DNA of 64,000 bases from Kappaphycus alvarezii (Eukaryota; Rhodophyta; Florideophyceae; Gigartinales; Solieriaceae): NCBI GenBank assembly GCA_002205965.3, contig NADL03000594.1, forward strand, positions 2,294,001 to 2,358,000, written 5' to 3'. The stretch's first letter is position 1. Every line of letters starts with the position of its first letter. Below the pieces are notes generated by a model. That model was not told the origin of the DNA and searched no databases. It worked only from the letters and a program-made list of their open reading frames with translations. The position numbers and the translations under genes were made by a program. Below are positions 35,801 through 49,495 of this stretch, piece after piece.

Positions 35801-38800
35801 TCAAAAAAAGTGTTTCACTACGCTACAAATCTTCCCGGTTATCGCAGATTTTATTGGTATTGATACAAAAGGCGCATTAGCAAAAGAACCAGTGCCTCGT
35901 GGTTTGACAGAACTCAACAGAATAGAGCTCTTGTTCTCCTTCTGCTTCACAAGATATGGGTTTCCTCACGTTTCCAAGGCGTTTGCGTGGCCATAGAGAA
36001 GGAAAAGGAATTAAAGCAACAGATATCAGAGCTCTGTGTAGGTTACTACAATTTTTTTTAATTCGGTCACCGGCTTATCAATTTACTCTAGATATAGCAA
36101 TATCTTTTACCTCTATTTTACGCAATTGTATAAAAGGAGAGAAATGTTCTGGAACTGGTTTCAAATATTTCAAAACACACAAAAAGATCTTTTTATAGGT
36201 TAATTAGATGCGAATTTGTTTGGTTAACATGTAATGATGTAATATGAAGCGATCAAAAGCAGATATTAGGGCCTTGGAAGTAGCTGTAGATTCATAGAAA
36301 ATGTTTTTGTAGTATTTTCGCATCATAATAGGAAATTTTCAAGATGCAGAATCAAATACCCACAAGAGATTCAAGAATTTAAATGCCACAAGTCGACTAT
36401 ATTGGATGGCCCCTTGGCTACGTAAATTCACATATCGTCCTTTTTTTTAAAGTATACAAAATTGGAACCTCTAAATTCGAAGTAATATTGAACACCGGCT
36501 GTGGGATGTGTCAAGTGAGGACAACAGTCATTACTAAGTGTTCAAAGATATTGGCGACAACTGCAGAGAAGCTGTAGAAGTATCATTAGATGGTTCGCGT
36601 ATAAAAGTGATATCAATAAAAGAAATTTAAGCATAGAATTGAGTAGAGGACAGTTTTACAAAAATACGAGATATACTGCTAAGTTATTGACTTTAAGTAA
36701 AACCTAGGCACAGAAGATAGCACAATTATACTTATTTACATACTGTGATTGCTCCTACATAACATCAGGAACTTAATTATTCTAAACACGGTCTCAAAGT
36801 ACTCTTAATAATTAATTCCTTCTTCCTAACACGATATTTTACCGTAGAGACTGAGCTCCACTCTGAGATTATTTCTGGTATCTTAATATTGCAAATGAAT
36901 ACGACATTTTATTCAAAAATTAGTTGTAGGGATAATTATACTGCTATTTATCGTCGTTCGTATCGATCATCAGCCTAAGCTCTGGAAGCTCCAAAAGCCC
37001 TCAATTCGTACCATATTTCGCGTACTTTTTTTGATCTTAGCCCCGCTCCGGGAATATATCAGCAAAAATCTTCTGCCTCATCTTTCTCTGCGCATCAGAC
37101 CAGAGACACTCCCTATTAAGCTTAAATTATTCCAATTTTCGCTCGAACTCGCCGTTTCCTTTCAAATTTTCTCCTAAAAAATCCGATTCTCCAATTTAAG
37201 CGTATCATTATTTCAAGACCCAACCACTATTATTCCTTTTAAAATTATCGTTCCACAAATTTACATTTCTGTGGCTTCAGCTTCGCTTCTTTAGGAATTT
37301 TATAGTATAATTGCACATTGCACTGTAATGGTTACTTATTGTTGACTGACTGTTGTTTATTTGCACCTATTGATTGGTTAATGTGGGCTTGGGAAGGACA
37401 GTAATGATAGTTCTCCTTTTTAATTTTATTTAAAGCTAAATGGCTAAAAGAGCGACACTTGTACTAACCTTAGTAATTCCAGCTATTTTCTAACTTTGTT
37501 GTAATATATATTCGGGTGCTCAGTGGAATTTTTCTGTAAAAAAGGTGCAGAATGTATCGACTACTTCCAAGTCGCTCAGTTTCTGCCCTGGTACTCGCCC
37601 ATACGAGCCCCGTACCCTCTAGCAAATTTGAGGCGCCATTTTTGCAGATAGTCGCTTATGTCCACTCTGGCCCCTGTCAGCCGTCTTAGCTTTGTCAGTT
37701 TTCTAGATCTGTGCCCCTTTATTCAGTTTCCAAGAGAAAGTATAAATGAACTACTGCCCTTTTCTCTGAGCCACTCCTCTACCGTTACGCTGGCCGTTCT
37801 TTCCTTGCAATTCCCCTTTTTCAGAAACTCCTTTGACCTTTACAGTCAGTGACCCATGACTCTATCAAGCAAGTGATTTACTTTGTTATTCTGAGATCTA
37901 TGTCATTAAGTCTCGTACCAATTCTAGACCTACATAAAAGCAGAGATGATAAGGAAAAATCGGCAAAAAAACACCGAAAGTGCGTGTTTCCTCTTTCGTA
38001 ATTCTCGTGAAGAACCTTTCTGGGTCACCCTGTGCGTATTTCACTACACATTTTCGTCCTTTAATATTCAAATCGGGCCGATACTTGTTTATTTTGTAAC
38101 AACTTCGCCCCTTATGTCAGCATTATCTTCTCAAGGTTATCTATGACCTAGAGTTTCCTGTATTCCTTGCTTCTTGTTCCTACAAAGCCTTTCGTATTTT
38201 ATCTGAATAGGGAGGTCATCATGTTCTTTGACCTCTCGAAAAACATCTTAAGTCACCTTATTTGATATTTTTTTCTTGTTGAACGATATCCATAGTCGTT
38301 CTTGCTAGTTTCACATGATTTTCCTGTCAACCTGCTTGCAAAATTCTGGGCAAAGTGTTAACAAACCTGAGGTAGTGTCGAAAAATACACATTGACTCCA
38401 TGCGGAGTAACTTGTACATCTAAACCAAGTTTCTCACGAAACTTAATAGTTACCTACTCCGTAAATAAGTACATTCGTCGTCCCCGCTTTCTTTTTCGGA
38501 AATTTTTACACTATGGATGGTGAGCATAAAATTCATTCTATATATGCGTGGAGCCAACAATGAGAATAACTAGTGCTTGAATATCTTCTAGAAGATAGGG
38601 GAGGTTTTTACGCGGAAGGGAAAGGAAAGAAAGTTTTACAGCAGGTACAAAAATTCTTCCTTCTCAAACCTTGGTGAGGTACCACCTGCTTGTTCCGGTG
38701 CTCTATCTTAATGGAAGTAAAATTCACAAGCACACCTTCGTCTGTCTGTGGTAGAAAAACACTCTCCAGGAAATAAATATACCCATCTTCATGAAATTTC

Positions 38801-41800
38801 CATCACCTGGTAACAAATATGTCTTCCCAAGCTCGAAAAACCCATGCCAAAGCGTGATTCCATTTCCAAAATGTTGCCATGGATAGAATCAGTTGCACAT
38901 TTGTAAGGTCTTGAAACTAGTGCTAAAGGCCATCGGGACCATCACTGTGAAATATTTTCTCGACTATGAACAGCCCAGATCCCCGAACCTGTTATTACCT
39001 GTAACATGAGATTGAGCTCATTTCAGACGAGTAAATTTTGTTGATCCCCTTAGGTTGTCATGCGCGAAACACGTTGATATCGCAGCCACAAGCACTTGAG
39101 AAGCTTCTAATGCATCCCATTAGACAAAAGCGGCACTTTAAGAGTGTCGAAGCGTGCTTGAAAGTTGAGTGAAACATTTGAAGCTGTATGCATTAACCTC
39201 TTTACGCCCCTTACTGTCATTTTTATGCAATTCTATTGCCTTTTCTTGTTACGAAGCTTTCAAGGGCCTTGAAAATTTTTAGAAATGATTTTATAGAATT
39301 AATTCAGCTGCGCAACAATCTCCGATAATCTTTTTACAGTTTCTGTCTCGCTGAGAGTTTAGTGCGCTTTTTCTATGGTTAACTGGCACCCAGGAGGCAT
39401 GATGTAGACGAATAATGGAATATTTCCGGTTATAAATTGGACAGGAAGCAGTTACGGTCTGTTGAGCCTACGGAGAGGTGTTTCTAGCTCTAGCTCATAC
39501 CCCTTAGTTCATATTGTCCGAAAATTTAGCGATCCCACCAAAATAAAAGCTCTGTGACCCTAAAATCTGAAAAGACTATCGGACTCCGCTCCTTTTGACA
39601 GTCCTTCCCGCGAATCCTCTGTTCCCCCTTTATTGTTTCCAAGAGTAAAACGTAGCCTCAACTGATCTGTAGTACCTAAGGTATTTTGCCCCACCCAATG
39701 AAATTGTTTCCAGTTTAAGCCCCTTCCTGATATTATGGACTACAGCATCCGTCGTCGCTCAAGAAAGGACTGAATATTCTTCCTTAATGTTTATCTGATT
39801 CACGGCCCCAATCAGCCTTTTTCATTAGGCCTACCCTGGCCGGTCACCTCTGTACTGCTTCACAGAGCTTTCTTTTGCAAAAAAAGTAATATTTTCAAAT
39901 TTTCAACGAGGAAAATTTTTATCTGATTCCATTTCTTTGCTTTTGTCAGCGAGTTTCTAATTCTTATCCACTTCACCTTTAACAAAGAATAAAGCACATG
40001 ACACGACTAAACATTGAAAAAAAATGTGTTAGGTAGCTAGTAAATCTTTTGGTATGTAAAGCTTTACAATATCGCTTTTCCATTTTAAATGACTCCAACC
40101 CCAGCAAGGATCCCAATTTAAGGCAGTTAAGAAAGTGTATTGAGTACTATGCTTCGGTAGGGAGCAGTATTATCTTTTAGTACACTATTGTAATGCAAAT
40201 TCCACCTGTAAGAGCGGAACCTACACCGCAAGGGCTAGGAGTTGTATTATTACCTTTCCCTTGTTTCAAAGTGGGAACTTAAATTTCCTTTTCTCTTTCT
40301 CTTTCCACTATTTCACGGTTTTTTGTTCCATTTGAATCTCTGTATGGATTTAAAATTGTCATTTATCACATCAGGGTATGTCTTAGTAATTTCATCACTG
40401 TAAAATCAAACAGTATTATCATAAATTCCGGCTTTTTATCCTGAATTGACACTTAAAGCAAGATAAATGTTTGACCCTGAATAAGATTGCGCATATGTAG
40501 ATACTTGATAGAAATAGGCTTCTTTAATTTGTTAATATGAGTAAAAGAAGCTATATGCAAGGCTACGGGGCGGTCTGAGAGTATGAAAGTACCCGGGACG
40601 CGACCGAACTCCGTACATCTGATGATATTCACTAATTTTCAACTAAATTGACACATCCAAGAAACTTATCTGGCGCAAGGAGAGATGGAGATATATTCAG
40701 CTTTCCCAGAGTAAATTTCCACTACTATTTTTCTGTGTCTCTTCCACTGTACTGGTGAATCATTTGTCATCAATAAAATTTCTGTGGTAGATATTATATT
40801 TCCGCTGTTGCCTGCCCAATCTTAGTCAACGTAAGCAAAGAGCTGAAGTGGATCCTTTTCTGAACCTGAACCACGATTATACTGTATACTCAATCATCTT
40901 GTTCCAGAGAGATATCAAAGGAAACTTTTAAGAACACATGCGTGTCTTACTGTTTGCGAGTGTTCTTTTCGAGCAATCATACATAAAAATAAGCAACGTT
41001 CAGGCCCGGTGCCCACAGATAGACAAAAAAACTCGCCAATCGTCTTGTGGTAGTATTTATGCCCCCCTCGTCAAGCAGTTGGTAATCTTGCTTTGATTTG
41101 TAGATGTCACTTCGTCTAGGCAGAGAGGTGCAAGCTCCGTTGCTAGTTTGAATCCCATGTCTCTGTAGTACTTATGATGTGTATCTTCCATTATATACCT
41201 TGATGCAACCATAATTTTCATGCAATTGCCATCAAATAAAAGACTTGATTCTTCCAAGAGGTTTTATATCAAATCTTTCTCCTACTTTTTTTCCTGGTGT
41301 GATCTAGAATTCCATTTGAGTTCCTCATAAACAGCATTTCGTCCACAATTATAAAAATAATGATGTACCCATTATTGCAACCTTTATCATAGACATAACG
41401 ATATGTTTATCATCGCAATCTTTATCATAGAGAGACTGGAGTCAACAGTAGACTTTCAAGCCTCCATAAGAAGTTTTTTTCATGAAAAGTGAGCCGCATA
41501 TTTTTCCTGCTTTTCGTAGTCCATATATTGACATGATTTTTTTGCATACTGACCCAGGTTTTTGTTCGATTCCAGTCGATTTGCTAGGTTGCTCGAAATA
41601 AACTGTTGTTTCAATTTAACCATGCAGGTATGTATTTGCTACGTCACATTCCCGCACCGCGAAATCTACCGGCATATGCAGTTAGTAAACCAATACGAAT
41701 TGCTTCATGAGAGGAAACAGAAGAAAAAGTCCATTCAGATCATATTTAATCCATGTTTCCTCCATATATTCTCAAAAAAATCATCTTTAATTGTAATGGA

Positions 41801-44800
41801 AGAGTTTATTATTCATATTTAACGTCTTAAGATGAAATACTAATACAATAGTGAGAATGATGAGGTCTGTTGGTCGCAGCACTTATACTTATGTGTTTCG
41901 ACGGCATATTGCCAAATACTGATGGATTCTGGGGTCCCACTACAGCTTTTTTTGAACTTTTCCATTAAAATTCCTTGATGCAGTTGAGTATCGCACATTT
42001 CTTTCTTGTGAAAGCAGCGCAAGGAAGATCCATAAGAAAACTGACATGATAAAAGATGAAGGCTTGCACCAGAATATCTTGCTCAAAATCTTTCAACGTC
42101 ACGTCCATTTTTGAGCGCTGAAAGGTAAATCTGGGCGGCGCAGAAAAACCTAGAAGCTTCTCCCGGGAAAAAATTTTTATGCCCTGGTCTCTACTGATAA
42201 TGATCTTGCAATTCCCCGAGAGAAAGATTCCGGTAAATTTCTCTTCGATTTCGACTCCTCACCGAAATGGACATGAACTACGCATACTAAAATCATTCGT
42301 TTGGATTGATTTTTTGCTTCTAAATAAAAGAGAACGAATCCTTACTGAAAATAAGAATGCGCTTAAAGTAGATTCTAGTCCGCTGGTCCCATAGCATAAA
42401 TGGGATACTTCCAGTAATGCGCTCAGGATTATTCGATTTCGAGCCCATTTTATACTAATCATCGCTTCCGCCCAGAGCCCATTACTTAGATTAATTCCAC
42501 AAAGAAGAACTAGAGGCTTGAATTAAAACTCTCTCATAAACTTCTCTGTCATTCAAATTGCTCCAATGGGAATAAATAGGACTTTCTCTCAGTCTGATTC
42601 CATTCTATATTGATACTGTCGAGAGTTCATATTGCTTTTTCTCTCTAGCACGATCCAGGCGAATGTTGCTGACTTTGCATGGAGTATTATTTGCGGAATT
42701 TTTCTTGTAGATTTTGTGGGCTGTGGGGAACTTATCCTTAGTTTTAAGGATTAGGATATATATTTTGCACTATAATGGTCTACTAATCCAGCTGTGTAAT
42801 TGCTTCTCCCATTTGATAGCGTAGCTATCTTTCCAGTATTGCCCATATGCATATATTCTAAGGGGTGCTGTGCTTAGCGCATTCTGCTTGCAACAGTACC
42901 GCCCCGGGACTTCAATATGTAGCGTAGAACGCATGATGTGCTTTCATAGATATTGACGGTAACTTTGGGATCACTGAAATCGTGCTCGATATTTTCAAAT
43001 AGCGGCCAGGGTTGGGATGCTCGATACGTCTTTTTCGCTCGATGGGGAGCTCCCTCTATGTCCTCGACCTAAAACTGGCGTGATCCAAAATTGATTATAC
43101 TTTCGCTGCATTCTTCTGTGTTGATGTCGAAGCGTAGACGGGATTTTCAGTGGACAAATCCGAGCTGCAAATTCCATCTTTTCCATTATTAATGGCTTTC
43201 AAAACGCCTATCTTTTCACGCATTGAATTATTACATATGCTTTTCTGGGTTTGCGCTGGTGGTTACATGGTAAATTTTAAAGAGAATAACTGAGTACTTA
43301 AAAACAAAAATAAGATGTTTGATTGAAATTTTGGTTTTTGGTGCGCGTTTGCGAATAAGGATCTTCCCAATGGAATGAATAGTTTCTTCCTTTCCAACAA
43401 AGAAGATCTTTCCAAAGCCGCTTTAACCTCCGAAAGGTAATACTTTCATATTCTACGAACACTTTCTTACTGTACCAAGAAGTTCGATCCACTGTACTCA
43501 AGAAGAACGAAGTTCTACTTAGTCAAACTTCATCTCGCCAAAGTGCTCTTGAATTTGATTGCCGCCTCCAACCCATATCGCTCTTTATTCTCTCGAACTT
43601 GATTTCTCAATGTTTGTTCAACTGCAGGAGTAACTTTATTAACGGTATAGAACTGAACTTCAGGGCCTTGTGATCATTGTTTTGCTCTGCTCAAGCGATG
43701 AGCACCATACTAATGCTCATTGACATTAACTGTCCGAAAATTGGTATGGACTTCTTGGCAGAAATTCCACGACCTTGGCCTTTACGTCTGTGCCTATATC
43801 CATATTTGCCGCGACTATGGCTAAAAAATCAGCCAGGCGGCGTTGGTGATCCATTTCCCAGTTGTTTTTCTGTTCTTTAATGGCATTCTGACGCTCGATC
43901 GCAAAAGCGACCGAATACCCTGTGTGGGATCTTTCTGTTGCGACTCCTTGTGATTAGATTCAAACTAGTGCGTAGATCAGATACATTTCTCTTTGAAGTG
44001 GTAGAGTCTATTGAAACATTTTCAGATTTCATTCAATCTCATTATATCCTGCGTTGACAGAATACCGTTTGTATCGGAATGCACAGTGGGTTAATGACAT
44101 CTGCTGGTCAACCAAAGAATTCATCTGGGAAAGAACATAGAAGCGTGAGAAAAGCTTGGTTCTTTTTTTTCATTCGTAATGGCTGCGTTGAGGGCAGCAA
44201 GGAAATTTGGAATTCTATGATATTTGTTCAGGTCTCCATCCAACTTTTTTCCCTTCTTTGTACTGCAGCTGTTATTTCTTCTGCTGGATATTGATTACCA
44301 TCTTATCGGTAGATGTCAATTAAAGCAAGTTCAGTTCGTTCCACATATATTTAGTTGGTGTCTCGTCATCGATGGGTGTTCCGATCTGTGCTATGGGGGC
44401 AAATCCGATTGGGAGCACAATAGTGCTCCTAGTTTTGATGTAGGCCTTCTTCTAGTCAGCGGGAGGGTTTTCTGTCGGTTTATCTGTTAGTAGAAGCAGT
44501 TCGATGTCGTCTTTGTATATGTACGCCTTGAATCTGCGACGCAAATGTGTGCAGTCCTGGGCTCCGGTTAGCTTTTGCATCTTACTGAATGCATCTAAAT
44601 CGATGGTAATTATAGCGTTTTATCAACAGAAGAAAAAGGAATAGCTAGCAGGATACCAAAAAGAAAGAAAGCATTAATCAGGGAGAGTTTTTTTAGAACT
44701 CGAAGGCGATGATACCATGGAACGACGATCGGACCCGACCTATTATGGACGTCCGTCCGGTGACTCAGATTTCCTTTTTTATTATTGCGTAGAGTAAAAC

Positions 44801-45600
44801 TTAGCGTATACCGGTAAATTGGGTAGTAATTGACCCTCCTCGGGTCGTTTGTTCTAGTTTAAGGCCCTCCACTGGCTTACATATTACAGCACCCAGTGTC
44901 GCTCAGGAAAAGATTCAACAAATATCCCTTCTGTGAGTAGTTCCATTTTTCTGTAAAGTGCAGTTGTCATATACCAAAAGTTACAAGGCATATAAGTAAT
45001 GCAATCGGAGTTTTAAAACGGTAAGTGCATACTCGCATTACGGTCATTGCAGAGCACTCATGCAGAACGCTGCAAACAGCCCCACAGTTACAATCTGGGC
45101 TGATAGTGGCGACAGTACAGAAACAAGAGCGCAACCACTGCACGGCTGCATGATGGAAGGCGTTGCATGTCGCAATAGAACGGTCCTAGTAGAGCAGGAC
45201 TAACATTATTTAGCTAGCCCATCGCAACCCACTCGGTAGATACAGGTGTCATCGAAGAACACAGGAAGCAAGAGAGGGTCATCCTCGGGCAACTTGTGCC
45301 CTCCATCATTCGCCATCGTTAATATAAATTGCAATTCAAAAAATCCCTTATCAGTTCGTACAATGACCTACCAAATTCCTTGTCGATTATTTTTCATAGC
45401 ACAGGCAAACCACAGTAATCATCTTACAGTTATGGGCCCAGCCATAAGATCCAGTCTGAGGAATGTGACTGACCCTCCTTGTTTTGTTTCGAAGTTGACT
45501 AACAAATTTGAGTGGCGTGACTAAATTCGAACTCGGGCAGAATACGTCCGAAAAAAACCGAAATTTGATGCCTAGGATTTTTCATATAATTTTCATGTGA
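32817..45600. other. Long AT-rich tract with no recognisable gene
   Basis: For almost 13 kb no frame exceeds about 92 codons and none carries a motif I can name. Weak candidates are HHKYYRDMGFKLATELAPLCLDE at 41057-41257 (-) and TPAVEQTLRNQVRENKERYGLEAAIKF near 43550-43630 (-, gag-like at best). Base composition is distinctly more AT-rich than the gene-bearing right end. The most likely content is old transposon debris. Confidence 0.5.
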
Positions 45601-45619
45601 AAATTTTGCGAAGAGCAAG

Positions 45620-46340
45620 CTTGATAAGGCCGAAAGGAGCGGTCTCCTCCAATTACGCGGGTACAAAAACGATCCCGACCGGACACAAGTGGTGGACAGC
45701 ATCATAAGCATCCTCGACAAATATTTCCCTATAGACAGGGTGAAACGACTCTTTGGTATGCTAACTGACATCCATGACTGTATACGTGACAAGGAGGAGT
45801 CCTCAGAGCACTTTGTGAGGGGGTTTTCTGGTATTGAGTCTGAGTGTATGACGCATTCTTCAACGGAAAAATAATAAGAGGAGAACCAGCAGTTCGCGAT
45901 CATACTGCTACGTAACGATAGTCTCCCTGACTCTACACTTTCTACAGTAATGTTTCAAATGATGAGCCGGAAAGCTGCAGTGCCAGCCCACAAGCGTCTT
46001 AGTACCCTGACCATGGCTTTTGAAACATTTTGGGAGATAATACACGTATGTAAGTCAGCGAAAGATGTGAGACAGAAAGGTGGCGATTTTGTAAGAGAGC
46101 AGGTGAGCAGTGAGCTGCACAAAGTAATCTAACTAAGCAACAAAAAATTGAAAGCAAATTATCAGCTGACTGCAAATCGACACAAAATACCACAAACTCG
46201 CCTTTAGGATGCGACCACAGCCCTTAGACAAGTGGAACTCCCCCGGTTAACCACGGTCTTTATACGAGCACACCATTATTGGGAAGAAGGGGCGAAAGGT
46301 CTTAACCCACTAACCGGTTCAAACGACGCAGAACCTTTGA
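45620..46340 (+). pseudogene. Copia-like gag remnant
   Basis: About 45689-45874 reads VDSIISILDKYFPIDRVKRLFGMLTDI, then HFVRGFSGIESECMTHSS. After two stops the frame continues with FAIILLRNDSLPDSTLSTV. The FVRxFxxIxxEC pattern followed by an ILLxNLP-type motif is the usual core of Ty1/copia Gag (UBN2-like). It is in phase order with the zinc knuckle, protease and integrase that follow, so these form one element on the + strand. Confidence 0.6.
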
Positions 46341-47893
46341 CTGGTAGGGTAGGAAGCATTATCATGCTTGTAGGATATGCGGAAAGTTTGGACACGTGTG
46401 GAAAGATCGCCCTGATTGCAGGGAAAATATGGGAAACAGGCATCCAAACACGAGGGATTATTGGGATCCTGAGAAATCCCTAGAAATCACAACCGTAAAT
46501 AGTAAAAACGACAAGGTGGAGCCGACTAAGTGATCAGTCTGAAAGAAGAGAACCTACAGAGGCCATTGGTTTGCATTTTTTGGCTTTTGAGTTACATGAG
46601 TCCGATGTGACCCTAACCCAATACTCGACGAAGGAGCTCCCACGTCGACCAGAGGCATATACAATGCTGCTTGGCTATACGAAGCACTAGGGATCTCCCT
46701 TCCATTGGAACTCCCGCGTTATTTGTACTACCATGGCTGGGGAAAAGACTACTTGGATGCGAGGCTGATGAAATACTCGTGGACCTTGACGATTCCCGAC
46801 GTCCACGGCAGGCCTACATGCTTCGCGCTCGATTTGGTCGACGGCGACTCACCAGTACTATTCGGTCTCGACGTTAAGTCTCATGCGGATACACTGAATA
46901 CTCTTCGAAGAGCCATGGTCAAATACCATCTTCCAGCGGACAGAAAAGCCCGGTGGTTCTATACTTATGTAAATTTTGACTGCTCAGGAAAAGAGGATCG
47001 CCACGGAATCTAAATTGTTCCCCATAAAGGCTCTACGGTCAGTTCGCGCATGGTAAACATTACCAAACGACATGATCTTAACCTTGCCAATAAGGTGCAC
47101 CGATTTATGCATGTCACCGTTGATGAAATGAAGACACTCTTCCAAGATGCGAATAAGCGTACCAAACCCCTGGCCGAGGATTTTGACAAATTATATGCTG
47201 CTTGTACCATATGCGCGTCGCTAGTTCCGCCCAAGCACATGAGTAATATATCCCCTTCCAACATTAGTGCTTCATTTATAACCGATATCCAGGTGGACTT
47301 TTCTTGGTGCGACCTGCGTGGCCGACAAAGCAACTTAATACGGAGAGAGTGTAATTTCCCCTGCACGAAAAATAGACGTAATGACATCTCTGAAAAAGGG
47401 CACTGTATATACCAGAACGGAAGCTCAGAAGCCCTCAGCGCGGATCCTGATTTCTGCACCCAAGTAATGCAAAAGTTCCTTACTTCCCACACCATTAGAC
47501 TTCACAACCAACCCGATCCTCGAGCAAGAATTACATATTGGAAAGGAATAATGTTGTTTTCAATAATGTACTCAAGAAACTAGGAAAGTAGAAATATGGG
47601 GTGAATGCCGCGACTGTAGTTGTCCGCGCGTGATTCCTCATGAAACTGTTCCATGGGTCAAGGACCCTGACTTCCTTGTAATGGGCGCGAAGATATACCC
47701 TTCCATCCTCGGTATTCCAAAAACAACCGTCACACAAGAGCTCCTCGATACCCATGTGGAACGGGTTTCCACCCGAGCGGTACAGAAACTTTTCGACTGC
47801 CGTGCTCCCCAGGCTGCATCTCGCGACCTGCTCAAACCAGGCACAGAAATGTTTGCCTTTCACAGCAGCTCAAAACGCTGCTTTCAGCATTGA
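46341..47893 (+). pseudogene. Copia-like zinc knuckle, protease and integrase remnant
   Basis: At about 46368-46420 the frame reads CRICGKFGHVWKDRPDC, a CCHC knuckle whose expected third Cys is Arg (CGC where TGC would be Cys). Near 46630 ILDEGAPTSTRGIYNAAWLYEALGI is a retropepsin start with DEG instead of DSG/DTG. It is followed by YYHGWGKDY and LTIPDVHGRPTCFALDLVDGDSPVLFGLDVKSHADTL (46705-47013). The frame 47050-47583 holds the pre-integrase (KVHRFMHVT, then CTICAS) and an integrase core (TDIQVDFSW, then SADPDFCTQVMQKFL). The expected Glu region reads RITYWKG. The frame 47630-47893 (YPSILGIPKTTVTQELL, then RAPQ) is the post-integrase segment. It stops abruptly next to the Harbinger transposase, with no RT. 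Confidence 0.7.
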
Positions 47894-48129
47894 GTGCGGT
47901 AAGAGCATCCCCACTCGTTGGGTCAAATGATCAAATATTTATGAAATGTTCTCTACTCTTATTGTTCGATGTAAAATTTACTTGTTTTAACTCTTCGCCT
48001 CTGCCTTCTGTTCCCACAGTTCGATCTCTTCTCGACGTCCGAGCTACATCCTCCTACTTGGCAAACCTTGTACTCGACTTCCGAACTCAATTGAGGCTAA
48101 CCTCAATCTCCCTTTTATTGACAACGAAG

Positions 48130-49408
48130 ATGTCTGATCCGATGCAGATGCAAGTATATCACAAATTCGCTTTTGGTAATGGGCTCAACTTAATTGCCGA
48201 GTTAATTGATTCCGATGACGATGAATATCCAAAACTTGGCGGGTCTAGACCTGTTTGTGCCCCCAATTTTGAGCGTTTCCGTATAAAATGCGCTCAGCGC
48301 CTTTATGACGACTACCTTTCCGAGAATCCTGTCTATAATGAAAATCTCTTTCAACGTCGCATTCTAAAATCACGTGACACATTTCTGCACATTTTCTCAC
48401 TTCTTGAGACCAACTCTTACTTTACTCAGATACGAGACTGCACTGGGAAACTGGGATTTAGTGGACTGAAGAAAGCTACAGCTGTGCTGCGCCTATTGGC
48501 TAATGGATGCGCCTCGGATGCGGTTGACGAATACGTTCGTCTGTAAGCCTTCAGAACGGATCAATGCCTTCGTGAGGTGGTGAAAACTGTCATCAACAAC
48601 TCCTCAAATACGTATCTACGATCACTTACAGAACAGTACATCACATCAGAATGCTTCTACGCAAATCAGCGAAGCGCGGGTTTGCAGGTAGGCTCGGCAC
48701 TCTCGACTGCTGTAAATGGATTTGGAAGAACTGCCCCGCTGCGTGGCATTGGCAGTTTGAAGGTAAAGAAGGCGTGCCTACTATTGCACACATGCCTGGA
48801 TCGTGTAATGATATTAATGTGCTGGACGCCTCCCCTTTACTAACTAAGATTGCTAATGGCGTGTACCCCCTGCCCATCGAGTACATATTATCGGTCAAAG
48901 GAGTAATATTCCTTACTGGCAGGTAGATGTTATTTACCCAAAATGGCCTTTTTTAGTCCATACTGTATTAGATCCCATGACGGAAAAGGATCTTTTACTG
49001 TCCAAAGCTCAATAATCTGCTTGCAAAGATAATGAAAGGTCATTTGGTGTGTTTCAAGGGAAGTGGTATATTATTTCATGGCCCAGAAGGTTCCTCTCGA
49101 AAGAGTTTTTGGGAGATATTGTGAAGTGCTGTGTAGTAATTTACAACGTGGCGGTTTAGGAACGAGAAGATTCTGAAGAGCTGCATTCTACAGAGCAACA
49201 TATAGCTGATGATGTTACAGTAGGGGAAAACGCCGTCCTGATGTGGGTTTCACTTGAACCTGCGAATGAATTGACCAACGTGCCTCCCAGTTCTCTTGCA
49301 GCTCTTTGCGAGGCTTCAGTATTTACCGGAAATAAGGTTGAGTATTGGAACACCAGAAAACTGGTCATGGACAATCTTTGGGAGACGAAAGGATATACCG
49401 CAGTTTAA
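48130..49408 (+). pseudogene. Harbinger (ALP1-like) transposase pseudogene
   Basis: Starts at ATG 48130 and reads DSDDDEYPKLGG, YNENLFQRRILKSRDTFL, GFSGLKKATAVLRLLANG and DAVDEYVRL. An in-frame TAA follows at 48544, then LREVVKTVINNSSNTYLRSL. A frameshift near 48650 leads to RGFAGRLGTLDCCKWIWKNCPAAW (first catalytic Asp in GTLD). A short internal deletion fuses GKEGVPTI to HMPGSCNDINVLDASPL. From 48950 the frame WPFLVHTVLDPMTEKD leads through DNERSFGVFQ (expected catalytic Glu kept), past two stops, to TAA at 49406-49408. The catalytic residues are partly kept but the gene is broken. It converges on the Myb-like gene at 49496-50521, so the two are one element. Confidence 0.75.
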
Positions 49409-49495
49409 TCGTTAGTTCATCTAAACATCGTTACAAGTCTCAGCATAACTAGTCATACTTCGTAGTTCATGAGCTGCTACGTTACAAAACTCCCT

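Noticed and set aside
43540-43910. Possible gag-like remnant (TPAVEQTLRNQVRENKERYGLEAAIKF) on the - strand
   Set aside because: No zinc knuckle, protease or other retroelement part nearby; composition alone is not evidence.
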